Assembly (NCBI RefSeq): GCF_002211445.1
Contig: NZ_LSTO01000006.1
Span: forward strand, 1,117 to 37,267
DNA: 36,151 nt
Source: Noviherbaspirillum denitrificans
GTDB taxonomy: Bacteria; Pseudomonadota; Gammaproteobacteria; Burkholderiales; Burkholderiaceae_D
Direction: 5' to 3'
In this document: in pieces, positions 1-8,800 of the stretch
Position numbering within the stretch: the stretch's first letter is position 1
Layout of the letters: each line of letters begins with the position of its first letter
Made by a program: the position numbers and the translations under genes
Notes under the pieces: generated by a model
The model's input: only the letters and a program-made list of their open reading frames with translations
Told to the model about the DNA's origin: nothing
Database searches by the model: none

Positions 1-150
1 AAACCGAATTCCTTAATAATCAATGACCTTGCATGAAGATTCGTAGATCTTTCGTAGGCGCATGGAAACTTCCAAATGTGAAATGCGTCGAAATGCGAGA
101 GGTTTCGGGATTCGGTGCGGTTCCCATATAAACAGGTACTAGGTATACCT
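1..150. other. Left edge of window, no gene found
   Basis: I see no credible gene here. Positions 40-57 contain two copies of TTCGTAG separated by ATCT. This resembles the TTTCGTAAAT repeats beside the integrase start at the other end of the window, so the stretch may be integrase-binding arm DNA. No copy of the tRNA 3' end seen at the right edge is present. Confidence 0.4.
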
Positions 151-873
151 CTAAGGCGCGCTCTTCAATGGAGGCGGGGCAGAAATCGCTCCAGCCGCTT
201 TTACACCCGCCTTTGCTTGAGCTGCTGCAATTACTTTTTGCATGTGTTGTTCACGCTCGTAGCGATGGACATACCACTCCTCCAAAAGGACCTCGATCAG
301 GCCGATCAGCAATTCGGCTTCATCCGGGTCGACATCTACAACAATGTTGATGTCCTTTTCCATATGCGCGCCGATATTCCCAATCTTTCTCACTGCATCG
401 ATTGCATCCCATGTAACGGAATCAATTTTTCCCGATAGTGCATCAATTTCGTCAACTAGGCGGGCCTTCTTGATATTCCAAAAATCACGGATGATGCCTT
501 GCAGGCAACGCCGGGATAACGTAGCGGACGCTTTAGGACTAAGCGATGCAATCTTGCACGCTTCTTCATAGTCTTGACGAATTGCCTCCGGAATATAAGC
601 GGGGAAAGATTTCGCTTTTGAGTCCGGCTTCAGACTCCATGTGAGCAACGGGGAGCCGACGACTGATCTGTTGGGGGCGTACTTTATTCGGTATAGCGCA
701 GCTTCAATTGTATATTCCTTGCAATCTCCATTCGGGCAGACAATTACGCTCGTATGAATGCCCAGATCCCCTTCTTTGTTGTCGCAATTAAAATAATGAA
801 TGTTGCCACTGCGATTGGCGTCGATAATCGTTGCGTTTTGTTTGCAATAAGGACACGTCCACACATTTGCCAT
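151..873 (-). CDS. DUF4145 domain protein with N-terminal zinc-binding cysteines
   Basis: This 240-residue protein begins with a Cys-rich segment (C7, C10, then C46 and C51) that probably binds zinc. A mainly helical DUF4145 region follows, around residues 90-215, including the RCLQGIIRDF and GNIGAHMEKD stretches typical of the family. The biochemical role of DUF4145 is unknown; such domains occur alone or fused to restriction-type proteins. The gene is isolated at the edge of the prophage, beyond the lysis genes, and is AT-richer than the structural genes. I infer accessory cargo, though it could be a flanking host gene if the phage end lies between 874 and 1078. The family call is fairly secure; the function is unknown. 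Confidence 0.75.
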   Translation of the reverse strand: MANVWTCPYCKQNATIIDANRSGNIHYFNCDNKEGDLGIHTSVIVCPNGDCKEYTIEAALYRIKYAPNRSVVGSPLLTWSLKPDSKAKSFPAYIPEAIRQDYEEACKIASLSPKASATLSRRCLQGIIRDFWNIKKARLVDEIDALSGKIDSVTWDAIDAVRKIGNIGAHMEKDINIVVDVDPDEAELLIGLIEVLLEEWYVHRYEREQHMQKVIAAAQAKAGVKAAGAISAPPPLKSAP

Positions 874-981
874 GGCTCACTCTTTCTAGATAGCCCAAAA
901 GGCAGACTGTACTATACTTTCTCTCGATCCCCCCTTAGTTCAAGGGATAGAATCCCGCACCAGCACTGGCTTAGCGCCGAC

Positions 982-1003
982 CCCGTATCACTCCCGTATC
1001 ACT
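982..1003. repeat. Tandem 11-bp direct repeat
   Basis: CCCGTATCACT occurs twice back to back (982-992 and 993-1003) in the 205-bp gap between the DUF4145 gene and the next small gene. It may be a protein-binding site or simple slippage. Nothing else in the gap is recognisable. Confidence 0.5.
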
Positions 1004-1078
1004 CGAATTTCTCAGCAACAAAATGAGTTGCTTCGCTTTTCCCTACGAGTAACCACCAGGCGCGACAATGGATTGCCG

Positions 1079-1300
1079 TCAGCGCTTGTCGGGAGAGCCC
1101 GTATGCAAGTGCGCGGCCGAGTTCCGGCGAGGATCTCCGCCAACCCGGCGCTCCTCGCGTGATGCCTCGACCAGCTCGATCTCGCCATAACGCGCCCTGG
1201 CATCGGCTTCGGTGAGCTTGTACCGCGTCACCGCTTTCCGCTTGCGGACTGGATCGAAGTAGCGGACGAAGTAGACGATTTCAATGCGCTCGGGATCCAT
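1079..1300 (-). CDS. Small conserved phage protein, likely SOS-controlled
   Basis: This 73-residue, strongly charged protein has an N-terminal pattern (IEIVYFVRYFDPVRKR, then an ARYGEIELVE stretch) that I recognise as recurrent in small proteins near the lysis modules of Burkholderiales prophages. I know no function. It starts 8 bp downstream of a LexA-type operator, so it is probably expressed on DNA damage. No strong Shine-Dalgarno is visible before the ATG. It is the last gene of the leftward late region but has its own regulatory site. It is not a DinI homologue by eye. Confidence 0.6.
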   Translation of the reverse strand: MDPERIEIVYFVRYFDPVRKRKAVTRYKLTEADARARYGEIELVEASREERRVGGDPRRNSAAHLHTGSPDKR

Positions 1301-1307
1301 GGCGAAA

Positions 1308-1327
1308 TACTGTATAAAAGATCAGTA
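1308..1327 (-). promoter_or_regulatory. LexA (SOS) box
   Basis: TACTGTATAAAAGATCAGTA has the CTG-N10-CAG core and TA/TA flanks of the LexA consensus and differs from the ideal box at four inner positions. It lies directly upstream of the leftward 73-residue gene and overlaps TATACT and TATACA, either of which could be its -10 element. The match is visible directly; control of that gene is inferred. Confidence 0.65.
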
Positions 1328-1376
1328 TAGTAGCGCCACGAAACCCCGCAGGCAATCAGGAAGATCGTGCCGGCGC

Positions 1377-1901
1377 TCACCTTGCGCCGCTCCCTTGCGC
1401 CAGCATTCGCGTCTTGTTCTGCGAGTCCGAGCTGGACCCGTAGTAGAAATTGACCACCGCGCCCCAAGCTGCGCCGAGCGCACCGAGCATGATGAGCAGC
1501 GCCTGGTTCTCGGACGTCTTGAGCATGCCGCTCATCATGCCGAGCAGAATGCCGAAAAACCCGACCGTGATCAGGATTGCCAGCGCGCCAGGGATTCGGC
1601 TGCTGGTCGTCATTTGCATGGTCCGAGCACTGGCGCGATCGTCGGCCGCAATCTTCTCCAGGGCCTGCACGTTCTGGAAGCCCAGCTCCTGCATGCGGAC
1701 CGCGAACTCGGAATCCGCCTTTTTAAGTGCGAGCATCTGCTCCGGCGTCGCGCCCGACAGCGCCTGCTTTAAGGCGGCCTCCGTCTTGTCAGGCAGGCCG
1801 AACGCGTCCGCGATTGCGGAGACGGCCATCCCTCCCAGCGGCCCGCCGAGAGCGGTGCCGATCCATGGCGCAACGGCCGAGACAATGCTTTTCCATTCCA
1901 T
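1377..1901 (-). CDS. Putative holin (3TM holin-like)
   Basis: This 174-residue protein has two clear hydrophobic helices near the C terminus (about 103-125 and 133-154). A Gly/Ala-rich hydrophobic stretch lies near residues 10-32, and a charged helical middle separates them. The layout matches the three-segment holin family found in phages and gene transfer agents. Holins permeabilise the inner membrane to release endolysin. The ATG directly abuts the endolysin stop codon (TAA then ATG) and has a GGAGG site 8 bases upstream, so the two genes are co-expressed. Confidence is good for the role, moderate for the exact family. Confidence 0.7.
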   Translation of the reverse strand: MEWKSIVSAVAPWIGTALGGPLGGMAVSAIADAFGLPDKTEAALKQALSGATPEQMLALKKADSEFAVRMQELGFQNVQALEKIAADDRASARTMQMTTSSRIPGALAILITVGFFGILLGMMSGMLKTSENQALLIMLGALGAAWGAVVNFYYGSSSDSQNKTRMLAQGSGAR

Positions 1902-2393
1902 TTATGCATCCTCCGCTTGATACCGCAAATTGCCGGCGACTCGACGCGCCCACCCCTTGCCGAACTCCGGCCAGGTGGACAGCTTGGTGTAGAACTCCAG
2001 CCGCTCCGCGTTGAAGCGCGACAGGACGTCCGTGATGCTCATTGCCTTGAGCGCGGCCAGGGAGACCGGCCCGAAGTGACCATCATCGGCGACGCCGATC
2101 GCGCGCTGCAGGAACCGGACGGCCGTCTCGATTCCATGGTTGTAGGCCGCATCGAACACCTGGAACCCGATCGCGCCGTCATACTGGTCCGCCTGGACGC
2201 GATCCCAATACGCCGCCTTGGCAATCTCCCGCGCCTTTTCCCGGCTGAGCGTGCGCATCGGTCCGGAATAACCGTGCGCACGCGCAACCCTTGCCGTCAC
2301 GCCGAACATCGTTTCCCCGCCGGGATCGGACGGATGGTTCACATATCCGCCCTCATGCCCGATCAGGCGATCAAATGCCTGGTTGAAATCCAT
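1902..2393 (-). CDS. Endolysin, GH108 family muramidase
   Basis: This 163-residue protein hydrolyses peptidoglycan during lysis. The N terminus has the glycoside hydrolase 108 signature HEGGYVNHPSDPGGET, with the likely catalytic Glu at residue 14. The second half (from about residue 95) matches the peptidoglycan-binding domain paired with this fold. No signal peptide is visible, so export should depend on the adjacent holin. The length is normal for the family. No spanin pair could be recognised nearby. Confidence 0.9.
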   Translation of the reverse strand: MDFNQAFDRLIGHEGGYVNHPSDPGGETMFGVTARVARAHGYSGPMRTLSREKAREIAKAAYWDRVQADQYDGAIGFQVFDAAYNHGIETAVRFLQRAIGVADDGHFGPVSLAALKAMSITDVLSRFNAERLEFYTKLSTWPEFGKGWARRVAGNLRYQAEDA

Positions 2394-2405
2394 TCCCGCT
2401 CTCTC

Positions 2406-2726
2406 CTATTTAGACGGCCAGTTGCCGTGCAGGATCTGCCACATCATCAAGCCAAATCCATAGAGCGCCGTGCCGGCGGCAGCGATGCCGCCGAGCCACT
2501 TCGCCCCGGTCCCGATCCAGCCAAGCACGCGGAACCCGCCCTTGACCGCGTTGAACACTTCCAGAAATTCCCTGGTGTCCGCCTTGAGTTCCTCGGTCAA
2601 CCTGGTGTTTTTCTGGATCTCGGCCGTATTGGCATTGATGCCGGCCTCCAGCTTGTTCATACGCTCAGTGCCATTGCGAAATGACTGTGCGACGTAGTTT
2701 TTCCAATCATCTTCGGTCCTCGGCAT
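2406..2726 (-). CDS. Small membrane protein of the lysis cassette
   Basis: This 106-residue protein has an acidic, helical N-terminal half (about residues 1-60, likely coiled coil) and a hydrophobic segment at about 65-95. The layout is like XhlA-type haemolysin or accessory holin proteins. I chose the ATG at 2726 because an AGGGGG site lies 6 bases upstream; a start 27 bases further upstream lacks one. It sits between the hydrolase gene and the endolysin, so a lysis or membrane-anchoring role is likely but unproven. Confidence 0.6.
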   Translation of the reverse strand: MPRTEDDWKNYVAQSFRNGTERMNKLEAGINANTAEIQKNTRLTEELKADTREFLEVFNAVKGGFRVLGWIGTGAKWLGGIAAAGTALYGFGLMMWQILHGNWPSK

Positions 2727-2772
2727 ATCGTCCCCCTGCAGCTGCTCTACCACATAGCCCCCCGTTGCCTAT

Positions 2773-3276
2773 TTATGTTTGCCCAGCAGGTATGGCCCCG
2801 CCGCTCAGCCCTCGGTGATCGGAGTGGTCGACGCGCCGGATCCACCTGCTGCCAGGCAGGCGCTCGCAGATGCGCGCAAAACTGTTTGGATTGAAGCGCC
2901 AGGCTTCAGAGAGGCCGCCGGCCGTGCCGACCGCTTCATTGCAAAACCACTTTCGAATAGCCTGCCGAAACGGTGCCGACGTCGCCAGCAAGCCGACCAG
3001 GTCATAGCCATCGCCCCTGTGATCGGCAAACCAGCGCAGCGCGTCCTCGCCTGACATGGCCGGGACGTCGAGCAGGTCCCAGTGCTCCGGATCCAAGGTC
3101 ATCACCTTTTTGCGCACGCCCCCGTCCATGTAGGAGGACGACCAGCAAAGCACGGCTCCGGTCATGCCGCTTCCAAGCTCGAAGACCGCCTCGCAGTGCG
3201 AGTAAGGTCCCGATGTCCACCAGGACACAAACCTGTTAAACAGGCGACTCTTACCCCGGTAAAAGGCGATCAACAT
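2773..3276 (-). CDS. Papain-like (permuted NlpC/P60-type) hydrolase
   Basis: This 167-residue protein has motifs in the order of permuted papain-like hydrolases: SHCEAVF near the N terminus (H27), GYDLVGLLA at about 90-98, then WFCNEAVG with C112 and E114. In phages such proteins may cleave cell-wall peptides or amides. It follows the tail genes and precedes the lysis genes, so it could be a tail-associated peptidoglycan hydrolase or an accessory lysin. The fold call rests on motif order seen by eye; the substrate is unknown. Confidence 0.55.
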   Translation of the reverse strand: MLIAFYRGKSRLFNRFVSWWTSGPYSHCEAVFELGSGMTGAVLCWSSSYMDGGVRKKVMTLDPEHWDLLDVPAMSGEDALRWFADHRGDGYDLVGLLATSAPFRQAIRKWFCNEAVGTAGGLSEAWRFNPNSFARICERLPGSRWIRRVDHSDHRGLSGGAIPAGQT

Positions 3277-3279
3277 GAC

Positions 3280-3744
3280 TCATCCTCCATAGATCGACGG
3301 CCAGCCGGCACTAAAGTCGTAAGTAGCGGGGTTCGCTGCCGCCTCCATTGCCGCCTTGTGCTGCTCGGCCTTGGCGAAAACCGCCTGATCGTGTGCCGCC
3401 ACCGCTTGGAAGATCTGCGCTGCGAGCGCCGGCGTCATCGCAATGAAGGAGCCGTCCATCGTCTTCCACTGCAGGCCGGCGGGAATATTCGCCCCCATCA
3501 TCACGAGGCCGATCTGCTGGATCCGACTCGTATCGTCCGAGTGGAACCACTTGTCACCCACCCTCACGCCGCCAACCTTGCGCCTGTCGCGCTCCTCCTT
3601 GATCCGCTCCCACACGACCTGCGATGCCACTTCTGCAGCGCGAGCAATACGCGCCTCAATCTCGGCATTCTCGTCCGGAGTAGCGTCACGTTCCTTTTGC
3701 ACCTTTTCAACCGCGTCCCAATAGCAAACTTTGTGGGTCATCAT
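3280..3744 (-). CDS. DUF4376 domain protein (tail-fibre associated)
   Basis: This 154-residue protein has a helical charged N-terminal half. From about residue 60 a region (GVRVGDKWFHSDDTSRIQQI) matches DUF4376, which is common downstream of phage tail-fibre genes and resembles fibre assembly proteins. It lies 8 bases after the receptor-binding candidate, which supports a fibre-assembly or fibre-tip role. Two consecutive ATG codons open the frame; the second (3741) is better spaced from an AGGTG site and may be the real start. Confidence 0.65.
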   Translation of the reverse strand: MMTHKVCYWDAVEKVQKERDATPDENAEIEARIARAAEVASQVVWERIKEERDRRKVGGVRVGDKWFHSDDTSRIQQIGLVMMGANIPAGLQWKTMDGSFIAMTPALAAQIFQAVAAHDQAVFAKAEQHKAAMEAAANPATYDFSAGWPSIYGG

Positions 3745-3752
3745 TTCACCTG

Positions 3753-4793
3753 TCAGGTATTGTTGTAGCCGTAGATGCGGATCTTCCCCGTCGCCGCGAA
3801 GTTATTCCCGCTACCCCAAAAGAAGCGGACTCCTGAGATTACATTTGCCGCTGGATACGCCGTATGAGCACCATTCAAAACAAATGTTGGAGTCCCGGCG
3901 TTTTGCCAAATCACCTTTCCCCCTAGCACCTTCAGGCTTGCCGCATCGTTGGCGTTCAATATTTGTAGAGCAAAACTACACCCTTTTCCTGTCGAGACGA
4001 CCGATGCCCCACTCGTCAGGACTACGCCTGTAGTAGCTGCAGAAATTGCACCTCCTGCCTCACCACTTTGGTTGTAGTAGTTCGAACCGGCATCAGCAGC
4101 ACCTGCAACGGCAAATCGAAGTTGAAGCGAGTCGCTAGCCGCCGGCAAAATTCCTTGCCCGAGAATCAGGTAATTGTCGTATGCCGCCGTAAAGACATTT
4201 AGTGCGTCAACGTTTGCAGCTGCAGTTGGCGTAAGCACTGCGAGCGGAGATGAAAGGCCATTCTGCGCGGAATCACCCTTGTCTCCCTTTGCGGTGAAAT
4301 ATGCAACGAGAGGATCTCCATTAACGAATGGATTTGCAGCGCTCGACGCCACCGGAGCAACCGTGATGTTCTTGTAGCCGGCCGGAGATGCAATCGACGA
4401 GACACTGAAAATCAACCACTTCGTTGCATCCGTAGCCTTTACCAATCGAATGAAGCCCTTGATTGTGCTGGTCGAGTCGTCCCATGTATCAATCACGCTA
4501 GTCCACGTCGAGCCATCAGATCCCGCGACGTCGAGGCGAATTACTGTCGATGTGTTTTGCGTCGCGCTGCTCAGTCGCAGCTTTCCCGCGCCGGGATCTG
4601 CGTCGCTAGTGGTCGAATCAAACGTATACGGAATAGTCATCGCACCACCTGCAACCATCGCAGTTATGGCCGCGGCCAAGGCATTTGCCTCGGTCACAAA
4701 GGTCGGCAGCGCGGCCAGGAGGCCGTCAGCAAGTGCGGCAAAGGTCGAAGGATTCGATGTGCTAGGCGGTGTCGGAAGCGACGTAATCGGCAT
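3753..4793 (-). CDS. Putative tail fibre / receptor-binding protein
   Basis: This 346-residue protein is rich in Ala, Ser, Thr, Gly and Asn and is predicted to be mostly beta. A short collagen-like GDKGDS stretch lies near residue 172, and repetitive Thr/Ser-rich strands follow. This is the usual look of a phage fibre or fibre tip. It starts 2 bases after the preceding gene in a tail-tip operon and is followed by a DUF4376 gene. Base composition is a little AT-richer than the capsid genes, as expected of host-range genes that exchange often. The role is inferred from composition and position. Confidence 0.6.
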   Translation of the reverse strand: MPITSLPTPPSTSNPSTFAALADGLLAALPTFVTEANALAAAITAMVAGGAMTIPYTFDSTTSDADPGAGKLRLSSATQNTSTVIRLDVAGSDGSTWTSVIDTWDDSTSTIKGFIRLVKATDATKWLIFSVSSIASPAGYKNITVAPVASSAANPFVNGDPLVAYFTAKGDKGDSAQNGLSSPLAVLTPTAAANVDALNVFTAAYDNYLILGQGILPAASDSLQLRFAVAGAADAGSNYYNQSGEAGGAISAATTGVVLTSGASVVSTGKGCSFALQILNANDAASLKVLGGKVIWQNAGTPTFVLNGAHTAYPAANVISGVRFFWGSGNNFAATGKIRIYGYNNT

Positions 4794-4795
4794 GT

Positions 4796-5851
4796 TTAAA
4801 TTTCCTCCAGCTCAAGGCTGATAACTGCATGTTGAGGGTGTCTGAGGTTGATACTGAATCGCTTGTAAATCCCGAGAATCAGGAGCGCCTCGAAGTAGTC
4901 GTCGGAACTGTCATCCAGGCCTGCCCATACGGCCGGCGTTGCGTTGAGCGCATCCCGCAAGTCGCGCACGCGGTTGACGCGGCTCTTTTCAAGCCAGATC
5001 TGCTGAACCGTCTTTGGCACGTTCCGGCGCGGCACCAGTTCGCTGCTGCCGTCGAAATTCCGCGTCACCGTCGAGAAGTTCAAGACGTCGGACTCCGCCG
5101 AATACTGGACATCCCCAATGTATTCATAGGACCCGAGCACGCACGCGCCACACTGCACATTTCCGGACGTTGCCGTGAGCGTGACCGTGATTACTGCGCC
5201 GGTATATGGCGGGAGGTCGAATAAGGCAAGGCTAGGTTGCGTCGCAAATGCACGGAAAAAGTAGTCATACCAGTCCAACACCTCGCGCTTGTTCAGGTCC
5301 TTGGTGATCGTGTACACGGTCGAACCACCGTTTGTCACCGTTATGGTTGCCGAGTTGGCGACTACGCCAAGCAAGGCAATTGAGTCCACGCGCCGCCCCG
5401 GCGTGATCACCACCGTCAGCGAACCAGGGACGGACGTTGCCGTGTTCCGCAGGACGTCGAACATCGCCCATTTGTTCGTCGGACCGATCTCCAGCCACTT
5501 TGTCGTGTTTGTCAGCGCGTTCCCTGTATTACCGGCGGCCAGCGACTCGTAGACCAGGTGCGCCGTCGCATCGATCACCCTATCGCCTAGCGCATAGGTC
5601 GCACCACCGGAATAGGTTTGATAGGTCGTCCCGATGACCGTCCACCAGCTCGGCGAACTCGCTGGCGTGTTACCGGTATTGCCGCCTTGCAGCGACTTAT
5701 AAATGGTGAGCAAGCCCGCGCTGCCAGCAACACTGGCCGTTGCATCAAGCGCATACGTTGTCGCCGCATTGTAGGCAGCCGGCGCTGTCTCAACGACGGT
5801 GCTGCTCGTCAGCATCACATCCGTAATATCGAGAGGAGGAATTACATTCAT
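4796..5851 (-). CDS. Tail-tip protein with carbohydrate-binding-like repeats
   Basis: This 351-residue protein has two repeats in its N-terminal third (AAYNAATTYAL...SLQGGNTGNTP and GGATYALGDRV...SLAAGNTGNAL). They resemble the small aromatic modules of the CBM5/12 type that bind polysaccharide. The rest is beta-rich and ends in a charged domain (about 265-351). It overlaps the tape-measure start by 4 bases, the usual position of a distal tail protein, so it may cap the tail and bind surface sugars. I cannot assign it to Dit or gpJ families. Confidence 0.55.
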   Translation of the reverse strand: MNVIPPLDITDVMLTSSTVVETAPAAYNAATTYALDATASVAGSAGLLTIYKSLQGGNTGNTPASSPSWWTVIGTTYQTYSGGATYALGDRVIDATAHLVYESLAAGNTGNALTNTTKWLEIGPTNKWAMFDVLRNTATSVPGSLTVVITPGRRVDSIALLGVVANSATITVTNGGSTVYTITKDLNKREVLDWYDYFFRAFATQPSLALFDLPPYTGAVITVTLTATSGNVQCGACVLGSYEYIGDVQYSAESDVLNFSTVTRNFDGSSELVPRRNVPKTVQQIWLEKSRVNRVRDLRDALNATPAVWAGLDDSSDDYFEALLILGIYKRFSINLRHPQHAVISLELEEI

Positions 5852-8800
5852 GCCGTCACCGTCACGTTAATCGACGCTCCGTCCGGAGAGATCCGGCGGA
5901 AGAAACTTTCTTGCGCATTCGAGCTCGCCGCAATGCGCTCTAACGCCGCTTGCTGTTGCTCGACCTTTTGCGTCAGGCGCTCAACGGCGCCAGCGAGAAC
6001 CGCGCTGCCACCGCTGAGAATTTCCTGCGTCTTGGCCGCATTGAAGATACGCGCCGCACCGGTATTGATGATTTCCGGACCGTCCTCACCAACCAGCGCG
6101 ATGCCGGCTGGCTTATCACCTCCACTGGCATAGCCGCGCACGGCCTTCACACTGTCCCGGAATGCCTGCTCAATTTCGGGAAGCGGGATTCCCTTATTGA
6201 ACTGGCCAGCCCAGTACGCTCCGCCCTCCTCCGTCAAATAGGACATGTCACTAAAGGTCGCATAAAGTCGTTCGACGGCAGACAGCTTATCGGTCGCGCC
6301 CTGGCCATTCGCAGCGCCGCCGTATCCGCCACCTGCACCGTAACCGGATCCACCAAACACGGCGCTATTGGCTCCGCCGCCGGTCGCACCTGCTACCGTC
6401 GCGCCCGCGATCGTGGATTTGAAGGAAGTGAGCGCATCAGCCACCGACATGATTGACGTGTCGATTCCCCTCAACACGTCAATCTGTTGCTTCGCCGAAT
6501 TGACAATGTCATCCAGTCGCTGAGTCTCGGCGCGGTAACCATCCTCTGTCGCCTTCTTCTGATCCTCCAGCGCCTTGAGCGTCTTTTCCTCAACAGAGAG
6601 TTGCGCATCCGTCAGACCGGCCAACTCCTCAATGTTGTTGCGGTCGCGCATGAAATCGCGACGGAAGTCAGTGAGCGTCGCATACAGCTGCTCGTTCGGC
6701 TGCGCCACGGTGTCCAGCGCGCCCGCCAGTACATCAGCGTCCGGAAGAACGCCGCCCGCCCTGGCGATTGCAAGAGCGGCTGCGATCTGCGCCGAAGCCT
6801 GCGCACGGCCAGCCGCAGAATCGGCCGGGAGCCGCATCCGATCCACCGTGGATTTCAACGAGCTGGCCAGGCTCGACAGCTTGCCGATCCTGCCATTGAC
6901 CGTGTCAATGCTGACGCTCAATCGCGCCATCGCATCTTCATATGCCTTGGCGACGGTGTCTTTCTGCGCCTGGACGGCACGCTGCAGCGCAGAGAATGCA
7001 CCATCGACGGCACCCATCGCCTTGTCCAGCGTAGGCTTGCTAACCTTTTCCGCCGATTCCATCATCGTTGCAAACGCACCGGACACCTTGAGAAGCGCCG
7101 CCACTGCAGGAGCGCCAGCTTCACCGAGCGCCATCTCTGCATCGACCAGGGCACGGAATTGCTTCTTCGTCTCCGGCACGGTCAGGCCGACTTCCTGCAG
7201 GACGTCGGCAATCTGCTTCATCGTATTGGCACGCTTCTCTTCGTCGGAATAGAAGTTGTCATAGTACGAACCCGCCGCGCTCGCCAGCGCATCGATACCC
7301 CCTGCCGCCTTGATCAGTGTGGAAACCGCCTTGTCACTCAGATTCGCAAATCCCTTGAGCGTATCGCCCATGATGACGAGCGCCCTCTGCGTCGCGTTGA
7401 TCTTGTCGACCACCGTAGCGAGATCAGCAAGCGCCGGCGAATCGCCGAGTTGGTCGAGCATCGACTTCGCCCAGTCCGGCAAACCGACGTCATTGAGCGC
7501 ATCGCGCACGGACCGGCTCAACGCGGCCAGGTACTCGTTGCGACCGGCTTCGCCGTCGTTGAATTCCCGAGGTGCCCAACGGCTCTGGCGATTGCTGTCC
7601 CAGTCGATCAGCGTCTGCCCCATCTTCTGCACCAGCAGCGCGCCCCATGCGCCATCCTTGCTGGTGTCGTCGGCAAACGCGGTTGCGGCCGAATAACCGG
7701 CCGACTTCCCGAAGGTCTCGGCGGTGCTGTTGAGGATGCCGGCAATGCTGGAGGCCAAGCCGGAGACCATTGCCTCCGATTCCTTTGCGGTCGCAATGTC
7801 CATAAAGCCGAGCGACCGTGCGTCGATCAGCGCTGTCCCGAACTGGTCGGAACGCGCAGCGCCGCCGGTGTGCTTAGTGCCGGAGTCGTCCAGATGCTTA
7901 ACCAGAGCCACTACCGCACCGATGCCAAGTGCAATCGGTCCGAGGTAGCCCGCAACCTGCCCGAGTGCCGTCGATAGCGAGCCCGCCCCGACGTCGAGCG
8001 CCGACGACAAGGCCGACAGCGGATTGACCCCGGCCGTCAGCTGCGCGAATCCCGCAGAGATCCCGCTCCCGAAGTTGCCGGCAAGTGCACCGATGCCCGA
8101 CATGATCCCGCCAACGTTGCCAAGCGCCCCGGCCTCGCCGGCAGCGCCGGCCGTTGCCGCGCTGGCAGCGCCTGCTCCGCCCATGACGCCCGACATCACG
8201 CCCTGGATCGCAAACTTGAGGCCATTCGTTTTGACGTAGTTGCGAATACCGTCCCAGAATGACTTAAAGAAGCCCTTCCCGGCTTCAAAGCCACGATATA
8301 GGGAATCGGTCAGGCCTTGGCGGACGCTGTCATTGAACTTGGTCCACTCTTTGGCCGCTTCCTCCGCCTCATCGGCGAGAACCTGCTTTGCAGCCCCGTC
8401 ACGCTTCGCGTTTGCCAGCTTGTTCTTGGCAGCGGCCGCACGCTCCAGGTCAGCCGCATACTGCAGATAGGCGTCGTGCAGAGGTCCGGCATAATCCGCC
8501 GCCGCTCGAAGAGCCGCAGCGGCCTCTCGATCGGAGGCCGCCTCCAGGTCGATTTTTTCCGCAATCAGGTCGGCGATCTGCTCCTTGCTCAGACCGATCT
8601 CTGCGTTGTGCTCGCGCTGTTTTTCCAGCTCGTCCTGAACCTTTTTGACTTCCTTCTCACCGACGGCAATCAGCTCGTTTGATGCCTTGGCCATTTCGCG
8701 CTTGATCGCGACATTGCGCTCGGACACAACCAGCGTGTCGAGCAACTGCCGGACGCGCGCCTCTTCCTTCTCTGTCAGGCTGATTGTATTGTTTTCCAAG

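Noticed and set aside
929-965. tRNA-like string (TTAGTTCAAGGGATAGAAT then CCCGCACCA)
   Set aside because: It imitates a D-arm and a CCA end, but no anticodon stem or matching acceptor can be formed. It shares only 9 bases (TGCTGGTGC, inverted) with the tRNA end at 36.14 kb.
6487-7977. Long open frame (496 codons) on the plus strand opposite the tape measure gene
   Set aside because: Arg/His/Leu-rich shadow of the tape measure gene with no domain pattern.
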